64,000 nt of DNA, from contig DASYXT010000039.1 of NCBI GenBank assembly GCA_035934555.1, positions 62,001 to 126,000 on the forward strand, read 5' to 3'. Below the pieces are notes generated by a model. The model was given only the letters and a program-made list of their open reading frames with translations. It was not told the DNA's origin and searched no databases. The stretch comes from DASYXT01 sp035934555. Its GTDB lineage: Bacteria > Verrucomicrobiota > Verrucomicrobiia > Limisphaerales > UBA8199. The translations under genes and the position numbers were made by a program. Positions 16,673 to 24,733 of this stretch are shown here, in pieces. Position 1 is the first letter of the stretch; every line of letters starts with the position of its first letter.

Positions 16673-17134
16673 TCGGATTCCTTTCTCTGCTACTCGGATT
16701 TGTTTCATCCGACTTATGAGACCGCTCTGCCCTGACACTCGGGTTTGGTCAAGTGTCAAATAGCGATTTAGGGGGAGCATGGGGGGTGCCAAATGGCGCG
16801 GGAGGGATGGCACAAGGACTTACGCGGAGGGCTGGGGTTTAAATGCGGGATTTTCGCGCAGGGTGCGTGGAGGACACGCATGAGTGCTCGTGGTGAAAGC
16901 GCCAGAGGGCTGGCGCAGTCCAAGACGCTTCGCGAAGTAGAGGGTTGGCGGAATCCATGACGGTTCCCGCCCCAGCCTTCATGCATTGGCCCTGGTGAGA
17001 GGCTGAGAGGCGTCGAGTCTTTGGCGGCCAGCCCTGTGGCGCTTTGTCTTTCTGGTTTCCGGCTGACGGTTTTCGTTCAACCTTTGACATAAGCTTGCCC
17101 GGAAAGGGAAGGCTGCTACGCTCGCGATCACTTT
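16673..17134. other. intergenic region without recognisable gene
   Basis: 462 bp between divergent genes. It contains the inverted copy of the 36-bp repeat (16961-16995) and, next to it, a further probable part of the same element reading TGGCGCAGTCCAAGACGCTT at 16912-16931. A perfect TTGACA at 17084-17089 precedes the oxidoreductase gene, but I find no good -10 box at normal spacing. Confidence 0.5.
16961..16995 (-). repeat. 36-bp dispersed repeat, inverted copy 2
   Basis: The reverse complement begins CCAGGGCCAATGCATGAAGG, and matches 14947-14982 at all but one position plus a one-base gap. Confidence 0.75.
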
Positions 17135-18544
17135 ATGAAAGCTTCCACTTCCCTGACGCGTCGTCAGTTTCTCCGCACCAGCACCGTTTGCGCCGCCGCC
17201 GTGAGCGTCTTGCCCGGCAGTGTGCTTGGCTTGAATGGAGCGACTTCACCGAATGAGAAACTCAATTTAGCCGGGGTCGGCATCGGCGGGCAGGGCGGTT
17301 ACGATCTCGAGCAACTGGAGAGCGAGAATATCGTCGCCCTGTGCGATGTGGACCAGAATCACGCGGCGCATACGTTCAAGAAGTATCCGCAGGCGAAAAA
17401 GTTCGGCGATTACCGGCGCATGCTGGACGAGATGAAGGAAATTGATGGGGTGGTGATCGCCACGCCCGACCATCATCATGCCTTCGCTTCGGTGGCAGCC
17501 ATAAACCATGGCAAGCATGTCTATTGTGAAAAGCCGCTGACGCACTCGGTTTGGGAGGCGCGGCAGGTTGCCGGGGCGGCGCACGCGGCCAAGGTCGCGA
17601 CGCAAATGGGTAACCAGGGGCAGGCGTCCGACCAAACCCGCCGCCTTTGCGAGTTAGTCTGGGCTGGAGTTATTGGGCCTGTGCGCGAAGCGCATATCTG
17701 GACGGACCGTCCCTCCAACGGTTTGTTCAATGTGTACTGGCCGCAAGGCGTCGAGCGGCCCAAAGACACACCGGCGGTCCCGGCCACACTCGATTGGGAT
17801 TTATGGGTCGGACCGGCCCCCGCGCGGCCGTATAACCCGGCCTATCTGCCCTTTGTGTGGCGTGGGTGGTGGGATTTCGGGACCGGCGCGCTGGGTGATA
17901 TTGGCTGCCACGCGATGGACCCTCTGTTTCGCGCGCTCAAACTGGGAGCGCCGCTGTCGGTCCAGGCCGCCTCGACCCGGGTCAACCGCGAAACCTTTCC
18001 GGTCGGTTCGATGATCACCTACGAATTCCCGGCGCGAGCGGCCGAGCCGCAGGCGATTAATTTATATACCAGGACATTGCAAGGCGCGGCGGCCGGTGGT
18101 GTCGCGATGCCGCCCTGCACTTTCCATTGGTATGACGGCGGCTTGCGGCCACCCCGGCCCGAGGGCCTGCCGGATGGCACACGCATGGGCGATAACGGCC
18201 GGCTGTTGGTTGGCGAAAAGGGCTTCCTGCTGAATAATGCGGTCTTTCCGGAATCGTTGCGGGAGCAGGCTGATGCCGTGGCGCAAACGATACCGCGCTC
18301 GCCCGGGCACCATCGGGAGTGGGTGCTCGCTTGCAAGGGCGGGCAGGCCGCCGGCTCGAACTTCGACTGGGCCGGCCCGCTGGCCGAATCGGTTTTGCTC
18401 GGTAATGTTGCGTTGCGAGTGCAACTGCGCGAAGAACTGACCTTGCACAAGCTGAACTGGAATTCAGCAGACCTCCGGGTGACAAATCTCGAGGACGCAA
18501 ACCAATTCATCCGCGGCCAATACCGGGAAGGCTGGTCGCTGTGA
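17135..18544 (+). CDS. exported Gfo/Idh/MocA family oxidoreductase
   Basis: 469 aa. Tat signal with LTRRQFLRTS and a hydrophobic run to residue 33, then the Rossmann domain (LAGVGIGGQGGYD, IVALCDVD, TPDHHHA) ending in the EKP motif (YCEKPLTHS). GDIGCHAMDPLFRAL in the C-terminal domain supplies the family His. It is only distantly similar to the paralogues at 13543 and 28365. Exported sugar or polyol oxidation is likely from family knowledge; substrate unknown. Confidence 0.9.
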   Translation: MKASTSLTRRQFLRTSTVCAAAVSVLPGSVLGLNGATSPNEKLNLAGVGIGGQGGYDLEQLESENIVALCDVDQNHAAHTFKKYPQAKKFGDYRRMLDEMKEIDGVVIATPDHHHAFASVAAINHGKHVYCEKPLTHSVWEARQVAGAAHAAKVATQMGNQGQASDQTRRLCELVWAGVIGPVREAHIWTDRPSNGLFNVYWPQGVERPKDTPAVPATLDWDLWVGPAPARPYNPAYLPFVWRGWWDFGTGALGDIGCHAMDPLFRALKLGAPLSVQAASTRVNRETFPVGSMITYEFPARAAEPQAINLYTRTLQGAAAGGVAMPPCTFHWYDGGLRPPRPEGLPDGTRMGDNGRLLVGEKGFLLNNAVFPESLREQADAVAQTIPRSPGHHREWVLACKGGQAAGSNFDWAGPLAESVLLGNVALRVQLREELTLHKLNWNSADLRVTNLEDANQFIRGQYREGWSL

Positions 18545-18608
18545 TATGGGCAGAGAGAAGAATCCAACTACAGATTGCACAGACGCAAGAGGCCAAATGG
18601 CTTCGCTT

Positions 18609-18650
18609 AATTGAAAATTGAGTATTGAAAATTTTTTATTGCTTATTGAA
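18609..18650. repeat. degenerate heptanucleotide tandem repeat, six units
   Basis: AATTGAA, AATTGAG, TATTGAA, AATTTTT, TATTGCT, TATTGAA in 7-bp register, between the convergent oxidoreductase and rluD genes. AT-rich, unlike the surrounding DNA. Confidence 0.75.
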
Positions 18651-18708
18651 AAACGCCCGAGGATGACCGCAATAGCATACTCCATTCTCAATTCCCAGGG
18701 GCAACACA

Positions 18709-19653
18709 CTATTGTTGGCGTAACGCTTCGAGGGCATCCACGAAATCGGCGGGTTCTGGCGCCTCAAACTGCACCTTCCGCCCGGTGCGCGGATGAATGA
18801 ACCCCAAGCGGAAGGCGTGCAACATCTGCCGAGCGGCGTGGTAGCCGGTCAGTTCGGTCAGGCGCATGTTCTGGCGATGGCCGTAGGTTTCGTCGCCCAC
18901 TAGAGGGTATCCGAGGAATTTGAAATGCACGCGCACCTGGTGGGTGCGCCCGGTATGCAGCCGCGCTTCGGCGAGCGTCGCTTCGCGCAGCCGCTCCAGC
19001 AAGCGGTAGCTGGTGTGGGCTTCACGCCCGGCTTCCTCATCGACTACCATGCACTTGCGGTGTGAGGTGTGCCGCGCAATCGCCGCGCGGATTTCGCCCG
19101 ATTCCCGCGCCATCTCACCGCACACGATGGCGTGATAAATTTTTTCCACCTTGCGGCTGGCGAACTGGGCTGAGAGCGCCAGGTGGGTTTCGTCGCACTT
19201 GGCCACGACCATGCAACCGCTGGTATCCTTGTCGAGCCGATGAACGATACCGGGCCGGGCGATACCGCCGATGCCGCTCAGTTGGCCGCGGCAGTGATGC
19301 AGCAACGCATTGACCAGCGTGTTGATTTCGTGTCCGGACGCGGGATGCACCACCAAGCCCGGAGTTTTGTTCAGCACCAGCAGCGCATCGTCTTCGTAGA
19401 GCACCTCAAGGGGCATGTCCACCGGTTCGGCCCCACTCGCTTTTGCCTCCGGCCAATGCACCTGAACGACCTCACCGGCGTGCGGGCTGTGCGTCGGCTT
19501 GACCTTCCGGCCGTTGACGAGAATGTGGCCCTCCTCGATCAGCCGCTGGATGGCGCCGCGCGATACAGCCGGGAATTTGCCGCGCAACCACGCATCGAGC
19601 CGTTCCGAGGGGAGCGTTCGTTCGATGGTGAGCTGTTCCGCCCGCGAGGACAT
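18709..19653 (-). CDS. rluD: RluD-family 23S rRNA pseudouridine synthase
   Basis: 314 aa. An N-terminal S4 RNA-binding domain (residues about 15-70) precedes the catalytic domain with HRLDKDTSG at 138-146, whose first Asp is the nucleophile, and the C-terminal signature GRTHQVRVHFKFLGYPLVGD. RluD modifies U1911, U1915 and U1917 of 23S rRNA in E. coli; other family members (RluA, RluC) have different targets, so the precise site is inferred. It follows lspA by 11 bp on the same strand, as in many bacteria. Confidence 0.92.
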   Translation of the reverse strand: MSSRAEQLTIERTLPSERLDAWLRGKFPAVSRGAIQRLIEEGHILVNGRKVKPTHSPHAGEVVQVHWPEAKASGAEPVDMPLEVLYEDDALLVLNKTPGLVVHPASGHEINTLVNALLHHCRGQLSGIGGIARPGIVHRLDKDTSGCMVVAKCDETHLALSAQFASRKVEKIYHAIVCGEMARESGEIRAAIARHTSHRKCMVVDEEAGREAHTSYRLLERLREATLAEARLHTGRTHQVRVHFKFLGYPLVGDETYGHRQNMRLTELTGYHAARQMLHAFRLGFIHPRTGRKVQFEAPEPADFVDALEALRQQ

Positions 19654-19664
19654 CGAACAAGGCC

Positions 19665-20198
19665 TTACTTGGCGCCGGCCGATTCCGGCGTGCGCTCGGG
19701 GCGCTCGCTTTTCCAGGAAAGCAGGAAAATGAGCGCGACTCCGGTGCAGATGGCACTATCGGCCACATTGAACGCGGGAAAACCCAGTTCTCCGCCGCCG
19801 CGTTGCTGAATATAGAAGTAGAGGAAATCGATGACCTGCTCCCGGAACAGGCGGTCAATCAGATTGCCGACGATCCCGCCGAAGATCAGGCCGAAGGCCA
19901 CTTGGCCCATCCACGTGCGAGAATCGAAATGGTGCCGGCTGAAGAACAGCACCACCAAAGCCACCAGTGCGACCAGCGCCAAAATCCGGTTGTTGCCGCG
20001 GAACATGCTCCACGCCGCGCCGGTATTCCCCCAGTTCACGAGCCGGAAAAAGCCGTCGATGAGCACTCTTTCGCCATGGGCGTAATCGAGGAATTTCAGC
20101 ACCAACGCCTTGGTTAATTGGTCGAGGCCGATAATCGTGAGGGCGATGAGCCCAATCCGGCGATTAGGCGTGCGCACCATCCAGCTCAATAAACTCAT
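19665..20198 (-). CDS. lspA: lipoprotein signal peptidase (signal peptidase II)
   Basis: Inner-membrane aspartyl protease that cleaves prolipoprotein signals after lipidation. 177 aa from ATG 20198; the frame continues to 20249 without a credible start. Four membrane helices are visible. The catalytic aspartates lie in GGIVGNLIDR and in FNVADSAI, both family signatures. It precedes rluD in a two-gene operon, and is transcribed divergently from the lysine aminotransferase. Confidence 0.93.
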   Translation of the reverse strand: MSLLSWMVRTPNRRIGLIALTIIGLDQLTKALVLKFLDYAHGERVLIDGFFRLVNWGNTGAAWSMFRGNNRILALVALVALVVLFFSRHHFDSRTWMGQVAFGLIFGGIVGNLIDRLFREQVIDFLYFYIQQRGGGELGFPAFNVADSAICTGVALIFLLSWKSERPERTPESAGAK

Positions 20199-20400
20199 GG
20201 TTGACCGCGGGCAGGAACAATATTGTGTCCTCTCCGAAAAACAACCCATTTTGGCTTAGAACTGGCAGTTTGGCAAAGGGCAATGTGAACCATTGAACTG
20301 CGGCCAGCGCCAAATTATGAAACATGAAAGGCCGGCACCATACCAATGTGACCAGGTTGATGAATGGGGATCGTGAAAGATCAGGGGCCGCCCTATTGGC

Positions 20401-20429
20401 TTGAACCTCACTCACTTTGTGCCTAAACT
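20401..20429 (+). promoter_or_regulatory. putative sigma-70 promoter of the lysine catabolic operon
   Basis: TTGAAC at 20401-20406 and TAAACT at 20424-20429 with a 17-bp spacer, 25 bp before the aminotransferase start. Consensus-based prediction. Confidence 0.45.
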
Positions 20430-20454
20430 GCCTCGCGAACTGTGAGCAATTTAA

Positions 20455-21834
20455 ATGCAAACGGTTGATAAACCTCAACGAACTGTCCCTGCCAGAGCTC
20501 ATCCCGCCGTCAAAAAGGCTATCGCGCCGAAGGACGTCCTTGCCACACTCCAGCGCCACGTCCTGGTGGACGGCTTCAAGCTGGTGTTCGACCCGCGCAA
20601 AAGCCACGGCTCGTTCTTTGTCGATGCCGCCACCGGCCGCGAGTTTCTCGACCTCTACAGCTTTTACGCCTCCCAGCCGATCGGCTTCAACCATCCTTAT
20701 TTCGACCAGGCCGACGTGCAGGAAGATTTGCTGACGGCGGCCAAAGTGAAGCTCGCCAACCCGGATATTTATTCGGTGCAGGTGGCGACGTTTGTCGAGA
20801 CATTCGCGCGGGTGATGGGCTTGGCGCCGCTGGAACGCTATTTCTTCATCGACGGTGGCGCGCTGGCGGTCGAAAACGCCCTCAAGGCCGCCATGGACTG
20901 GAAGGTGCGCAAGAATCTTGCTGCCGGACGCGGTGAACGCGGGACGGAAATCGTTCATTTCGAGCGCGCGTTCCACGGTCGCAGCGGGTACACGCTGAGC
21001 CTCACCAATACCGACCCGCGCAAGATCACCTATTTCCCCAAATTTCCCTGGCCCCGCCTGCCGGCGCCGACGCTTGATTTCTCACTCGAACCGGTCAGGC
21101 GCATCGCCGCAGTTGCCGCGCACGAGGCCGAGGTCCTTCGCCAACTGCTGCGGCTGATCGAACAGCGCGGCCACGATCTTGCCGCTGTCATCCTCGAACC
21201 TATCCAGGGGGAGGGCGGCGACAATCATTTCCGCGGCGAATTCCTTCAACAACTGCGCCGAGTGTGCGACGAGCACGAAATACTGCTCATTTTTGATGAA
21301 GTGCAGACCGGCATGGGCCTGACCGGACGCAACTGGTGCTGCGAGCATTTCGGCGTCCTGCCCGACCTTCTAGCCTTCGGCAAAAAGGCCCAGGTCTGCG
21401 GCGTCATGGCCGGCCCGCGCCTTGATGAGGTGAAGGATAATTGTTTCCGCCTGCCCAGCCGTATCAGCTCGACCTGGGGCGGCAACTTCACCGATTACGT
21501 CCGCTCGACCCATTACCTGCGGATTATCGAGCAGGAGAAACTCGTCGAGCACGCCCGCACTCAAGGCGACTACTTCCTGGCGCGGCTGGGCGAGCTGGCC
21601 GGGCGGCACGAGCTTGTGTCGGCCGTGCGTGGACGCGGCTTGATGCTGGCGTTTGATCTGCCCGATGGCCGTTTGCGTGACGCGTTCTGGAAGGGGGCTT
21701 TTGAACTGGGGCTGCTGGTCATCCGTTCGGGCGAGCGCTCGATCCGTCTCCGGCCCATGCTCGACGTGCCGACTGAGGTCATTGATGCCTCGCTGCGGAC
21801 AATGGAGGAACAATGCCGGCGTCTGGAAAGTTAA
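20455..21834 (+). CDS. lat: L-lysine 6-transaminase
   Basis: 459-aa class III PLP aminotransferase. It transfers the epsilon-amino group of lysine to 2-oxoglutarate, giving 2-aminoadipate 6-semialdehyde. Hallmarks of Lat are the N-terminal LVDGFKLVFDPRKSHG, FNHPYF, FIDGGALAVENALKAAMDWK, and LLAFGKKAQVCGVMAGPR, in which K310 or K311 should bind PLP. The next gene encodes a matching semialdehyde dehydrogenase and overlaps it by 22 bp, which strongly supports the pathway lysine to 2-aminoadipate. In actinomycetes this step feeds beta-lactam synthesis; here no such genes are seen, so catabolism or osmoprotection is more likely. Confidence 0.9.
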   Translation: MQTVDKPQRTVPARAHPAVKKAIAPKDVLATLQRHVLVDGFKLVFDPRKSHGSFFVDAATGREFLDLYSFYASQPIGFNHPYFDQADVQEDLLTAAKVKLANPDIYSVQVATFVETFARVMGLAPLERYFFIDGGALAVENALKAAMDWKVRKNLAAGRGERGTEIVHFERAFHGRSGYTLSLTNTDPRKITYFPKFPWPRLPAPTLDFSLEPVRRIAAVAAHEAEVLRQLLRLIEQRGHDLAAVILEPIQGEGGDNHFRGEFLQQLRRVCDEHEILLIFDEVQTGMGLTGRNWCCEHFGVLPDLLAFGKKAQVCGVMAGPRLDEVKDNCFRLPSRISSTWGGNFTDYVRSTHYLRIIEQEKLVEHARTQGDYFLARLGELAGRHELVSAVRGRGLMLAFDLPDGRLRDAFWKGAFELGLLVIRSGERSIRLRPMLDVPTEVIDASLRTMEEQCRRLES

Positions 21835-23414
21835 ATGGCCGTGCCGCCGCGCGCCGCCCAAACCGGCGCGCGACAACCCAAACCGCGCCTGCCGCCCAGC
21901 AGGTGCTGAGAAAGCTCGGGCTCCATACGGAGAACCCAGGAGTCTTCTGCGGGGAATGGCTGGGCAGCGGCAAGGTTCTCAAGAGCGTATCGCCCATCAA
22001 CGGCCGCGTGCTGGCCAACGTGCGCACCGCTACCCCCGAGCAGTATGAACGCGCCGTCCAGCGCGCCCGCGCAGCGTTCGAGCAATGGCAAACGGTACCC
22101 GCGCCCAAACGCGGCGAGCTGATTCGCCAATTCGGCACTGCGCTGCGGGCGGCGCGCAAGGACCTCGGCCGGCTGGTCTCGCTCGAAGCCGGCAAGATTA
22201 TCGCCGAAGGCGAAGGCGAAGTGCAGGAGATGATCGATATTTGCGACTTTGCCGTGGGGTTGTCACGGCAGTTATACGGGCTGACCATCGCTTCCGAGCG
22301 GCCTCAACACCGCATGTTCGAGCAGTGGCATCCGCTCGGCGTTGTGGGCATCATTTCCGCGTTTAATTTTCCGGTCGCGGTTTGGTCCTGGAACAGCGCG
22401 CTGGCGCTCGTCTGCGGAAACGCGACGCTTTGGAAGCCCTCGAGCCAAACGCCGCTCACTGCGCTGGCTACCATCAAAATTGCCGAACGGGTCTGCCGCG
22501 CCAACAACGTCGAGCCCGCCCTGTTTAGCCTTGTCATTGGCGACGGCGCGACCGTCGGAGAGCGTTTGGTCAATGACCCGCGCATCCCGTTGCTTTCGGC
22601 AACGGGCTCGACACCGATGGGGCGCAAAGCCGGCGAGGCCGTGGCGCGGCGTTTGGGGCGGTCGCTACTCGAATTGGGGGGCAATAACGCGATCATCGTC
22701 GCGGCCAGCGCGGATCTTGATTTGGCGACGCGTGCAATTCTCTTTGGCGCGGTAGGCACCGCCGGCCAGCGTTGCACCACCACCCGCCGCATTTTTGTGC
22801 ACGACTCGGTTCATGCCGAGTTAACCCAGCGGCTGGTCGAGGCCTACAAACAAGTGCGCATCGGCAACCCGCTCCAGAGCGGTGTGCTGATGGGGCCGCT
22901 TATCAACGTCGACGCTGTCAGAGCGATGCAGACGGCCTTGGGCCGCGTGCGCGAGGAAGGCGGGCAAATTCTTTACGGCGGCGAACCGCTGGATGGTCCG
23001 GATTACCCGGGCGGCTGTTATGTGCGGCCTTGCATAGTCTCAGCGCGGCATGGTTTAAAGATCGTCCACGAGGAGACCTTCGCGCCGATTCTTTACGTGA
23101 TGAAATACCGCTCGCTCGACGAAGCCATCGCCTGGCACAACGAAGTCCCGCAGGGCCTCAGCTCGGCGATCTTCACCAACGACCTCCGCGAAGCCGAGTT
23201 GTTCCTCTCAGCACGCGGCAGCGATTGCGGGATTGCCAACGTCAATATCGGCACCAGCGGCGCGGAGATTGGCGGTGCGTTTGGCGGCGAGAAAGAAACC
23301 GGCGGCGGCCGTGAAAGCGGTAGCGATTCCTGGAAGGCCTACATGCGCCGGCAAACCGTCACGATCAATTACTCGAAGGACCTCCCGCTAGCGCAGGGGA
23401 TCGTCTTCGGGTAA
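21813..23414 (+). CDS. aldehyde dehydrogenase of the ALDH7 type (2-aminoadipate semialdehyde dehydrogenase)
   Basis: 533 aa. Residues about 35-530 are an NAD(P)-dependent aldehyde dehydrogenase: FNFPVAVWSWNSALALVCGN, LELGGNNAIIV with the general-base Glu, and GQRCTTTRR with the catalytic Cys near residue 321. Those sequences are characteristic of ALDH7 (antiquitin), whose substrate is 2-aminoadipate 6-semialdehyde. The first 33 residues are Ala/Arg-rich and may be a late addition or a wrong start. It overlaps lat, so the two are translationally coupled and should act in sequence. Confidence 0.9.
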   Translation: MPASGKLNGRAAARRPNRRATTQTAPAAQQVLRKLGLHTENPGVFCGEWLGSGKVLKSVSPINGRVLANVRTATPEQYERAVQRARAAFEQWQTVPAPKRGELIRQFGTALRAARKDLGRLVSLEAGKIIAEGEGEVQEMIDICDFAVGLSRQLYGLTIASERPQHRMFEQWHPLGVVGIISAFNFPVAVWSWNSALALVCGNATLWKPSSQTPLTALATIKIAERVCRANNVEPALFSLVIGDGATVGERLVNDPRIPLLSATGSTPMGRKAGEAVARRLGRSLLELGGNNAIIVAASADLDLATRAILFGAVGTAGQRCTTTRRIFVHDSVHAELTQRLVEAYKQVRIGNPLQSGVLMGPLINVDAVRAMQTALGRVREEGGQILYGGEPLDGPDYPGGCYVRPCIVSARHGLKIVHEETFAPILYVMKYRSLDEAIAWHNEVPQGLSSAIFTNDLREAELFLSARGSDCGIANVNIGTSGAEIGGAFGGEKETGGGRESGSDSWKAYMRRQTVTINYSKDLPLAQGIVFG

Positions 23415-23429
23415 GGGTCACTGACGCCG

Positions 23430-23520
23430 GGCGGAGCGCGGACTTTGTCCGCAGCAACACTCGAAAATCCGGCCCCATCGGACCTGGCTGCGGACTAAAG
23501 CTAAAGTCCGCGTTCCTCCC
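23430..23520. repeat. REP/BIME-like paired-hairpin element, copy B
   Basis: Left arm GGCGGAGCGCGGACTTTGTC then CGCAGCAA; right arm CTGCGGACTAAAGCTAAAGT then CCGCG. About 91 bp, 15 bp downstream of the ALDH7 stop. Core about 45 bp. Confidence 0.8.
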
Positions 23521-23592
23521 GTAGCGTGCCCCCACCCAAAGTGGGACAAAACCCCTTTGCGGGTTCGGCGCGGTTCGGAGAGGTTTTGCTGC

Positions 23593-23805
23593 ATGGAGGT
23601 TCTACTTCGTCACCGGACGACCAGGTTGTTCTTCGCCGGCAACAGGCGGTGGGTATCGCAACCAGCGGAGGCGCTGCGCTTCGACAGCATTCCGGCTGCG
23701 CTCGAACGGCTCCAGCAGGAGCAGTTGGGCAGAATGGAGTTGGTGATTGGGGGGAATACTATCCTGCCGGTGGCCGACGTAGCGACCGCGGACGAGCCAA
23801 AGTGA
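23593..23805 (+). CDS. small conserved protein of unknown function
   Basis: 70 aa from the ATG at 23593, preceded by GAGAGG about 10 bp upstream. The pattern LFFAGNRRWVSQPAEALRFD then IPAALERLQQEQLGRMELVI resembles short stand-alone proteins of about 60-70 aa seen in many bacteria, in which an aromatic strand is followed by a W-x4-AL-F-x4-A-x6 repeat. No function known. Ends 6 bp before the convergent korB stop. Confidence 0.6.
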   Translation: MEVLLRHRTTRLFFAGNRRWVSQPAEALRFDSIPAALERLQQEQLGRMELVIGGNTILPVADVATADEPK

Positions 23806-23811
23806 GCGGCG

Positions 23812-24708
23812 TCAGTGCGTCGGCAGGAAGCGGTTGAGGATCTCACTGCGCGGCACCGCCTGGCTTTTGAGGGCATGCTGGCGCTCGAGGACACCATCGC
23901 CGTAGGTCGGCGGCGGATTGGGATTCCGATACAGCACGCCGGTGTAGAGCTTTGTGCCGTACTCGCGCGCCAACTCGGTCGCACGCGCGCGATCGGCGGT
24001 GTCGTGCCCGAGCGCTTCAAGGCTCTGCATCCGCCCTTTTTGCGCCTTGAGCTGTTGGTCTTCCAATCCGTAAGTGACGCAGGGGGATTGGACGTTGATG
24101 AACGCGAACCCCGGGAAACGAATTCCTTCCTCGATGATTTTCGCCAGGCCCGCCATATCCGCCGGCGTGCCCTGCGCCACAAATGACGCGCCATAGCCCA
24201 TCACGTAGAGCAGCGGGTTGACTGGGTCCTCGAGGCTGCCGAAGCTCGAGGTCACCGTCTTGCGGCCGCGTTGCGACGTCGGGGACAACTGGCCCTTGGT
24301 AAGGCCGTAAATCTGGTTGTCCATGACGATATAGGTCAGGTCGATGTTACGGCGGATAACGTGCGCGACGTGGCCACCCCCAATGGAGAAGCCGTCGCCG
24401 TCACCGCTGGCCACCAGCACCAGCAGGTCCGGATTGGCCAGTTTAATCCCTTGCGCGATGGGCAGCGAGCGTCCGTGCACAGTGTTAAATCCGTAGGCTG
24501 TCGTGTAGCCGGGAATGCGGCTGGAACAGCCGATGCCCGAGACAAACGCAATTTCGTGCGGCGGGCGGCCGAGGTTCGCCAGCGCGCGGGTGATGGCGGT
24601 GACGACGCCGAAGTCGCCACAGCCCGGGCACCAGATGGGTTTGAGGTCGCTCTTGAAATCACCCGGCTGGAAGCGGGGCGTCGGAACAGTTTGCAAAGTT
24701 GCTGGCAT
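23812..24708 (-). CDS. korB: 2-oxoacid:ferredoxin oxidoreductase, beta subunit (TPP-binding)
   Basis: 298 aa. The thiamine pyrophosphate motif is SGDGDGFSIGGGHVAHVIRRNI, and cysteines in IWCPGCGDFG and SGIGCSSR ligate an Fe-S cluster as in KorB/PorB. With the alpha subunit upstream (25 bp apart, same strand) it forms an oxidoreductase that decarboxylates a 2-oxoacid to its acyl-CoA with ferredoxin as electron carrier. The two-subunit form fits 2-oxoglutarate best, but pyruvate cannot be excluded. There is no delta/ferredoxin subunit gene here. Confidence 0.9.
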   Translation of the reverse strand: MPATLQTVPTPRFQPGDFKSDLKPIWCPGCGDFGVVTAITRALANLGRPPHEIAFVSGIGCSSRIPGYTTAYGFNTVHGRSLPIAQGIKLANPDLLVLVASGDGDGFSIGGGHVAHVIRRNIDLTYIVMDNQIYGLTKGQLSPTSQRGRKTVTSSFGSLEDPVNPLLYVMGYGASFVAQGTPADMAGLAKIIEEGIRFPGFAFINVQSPCVTYGLEDQQLKAQKGRMQSLEALGHDTADRARATELAREYGTKLYTGVLYRNPNPPPTYGDGVLERQHALKSQAVPRSEILNRFLPTH

Positions 24709-24733
24709 GGTAAAGCGCTGGGTCGAGGGTTAA

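Noticed and set aside
21813..21911. N-terminal targeting peptide on the ALDH7-type protein
   Set aside because: The Ala/Arg-rich start has no hydrophobic core or twin-Arg plus hydrophobic stretch; more likely an unstructured extension or an upstream mis-start.
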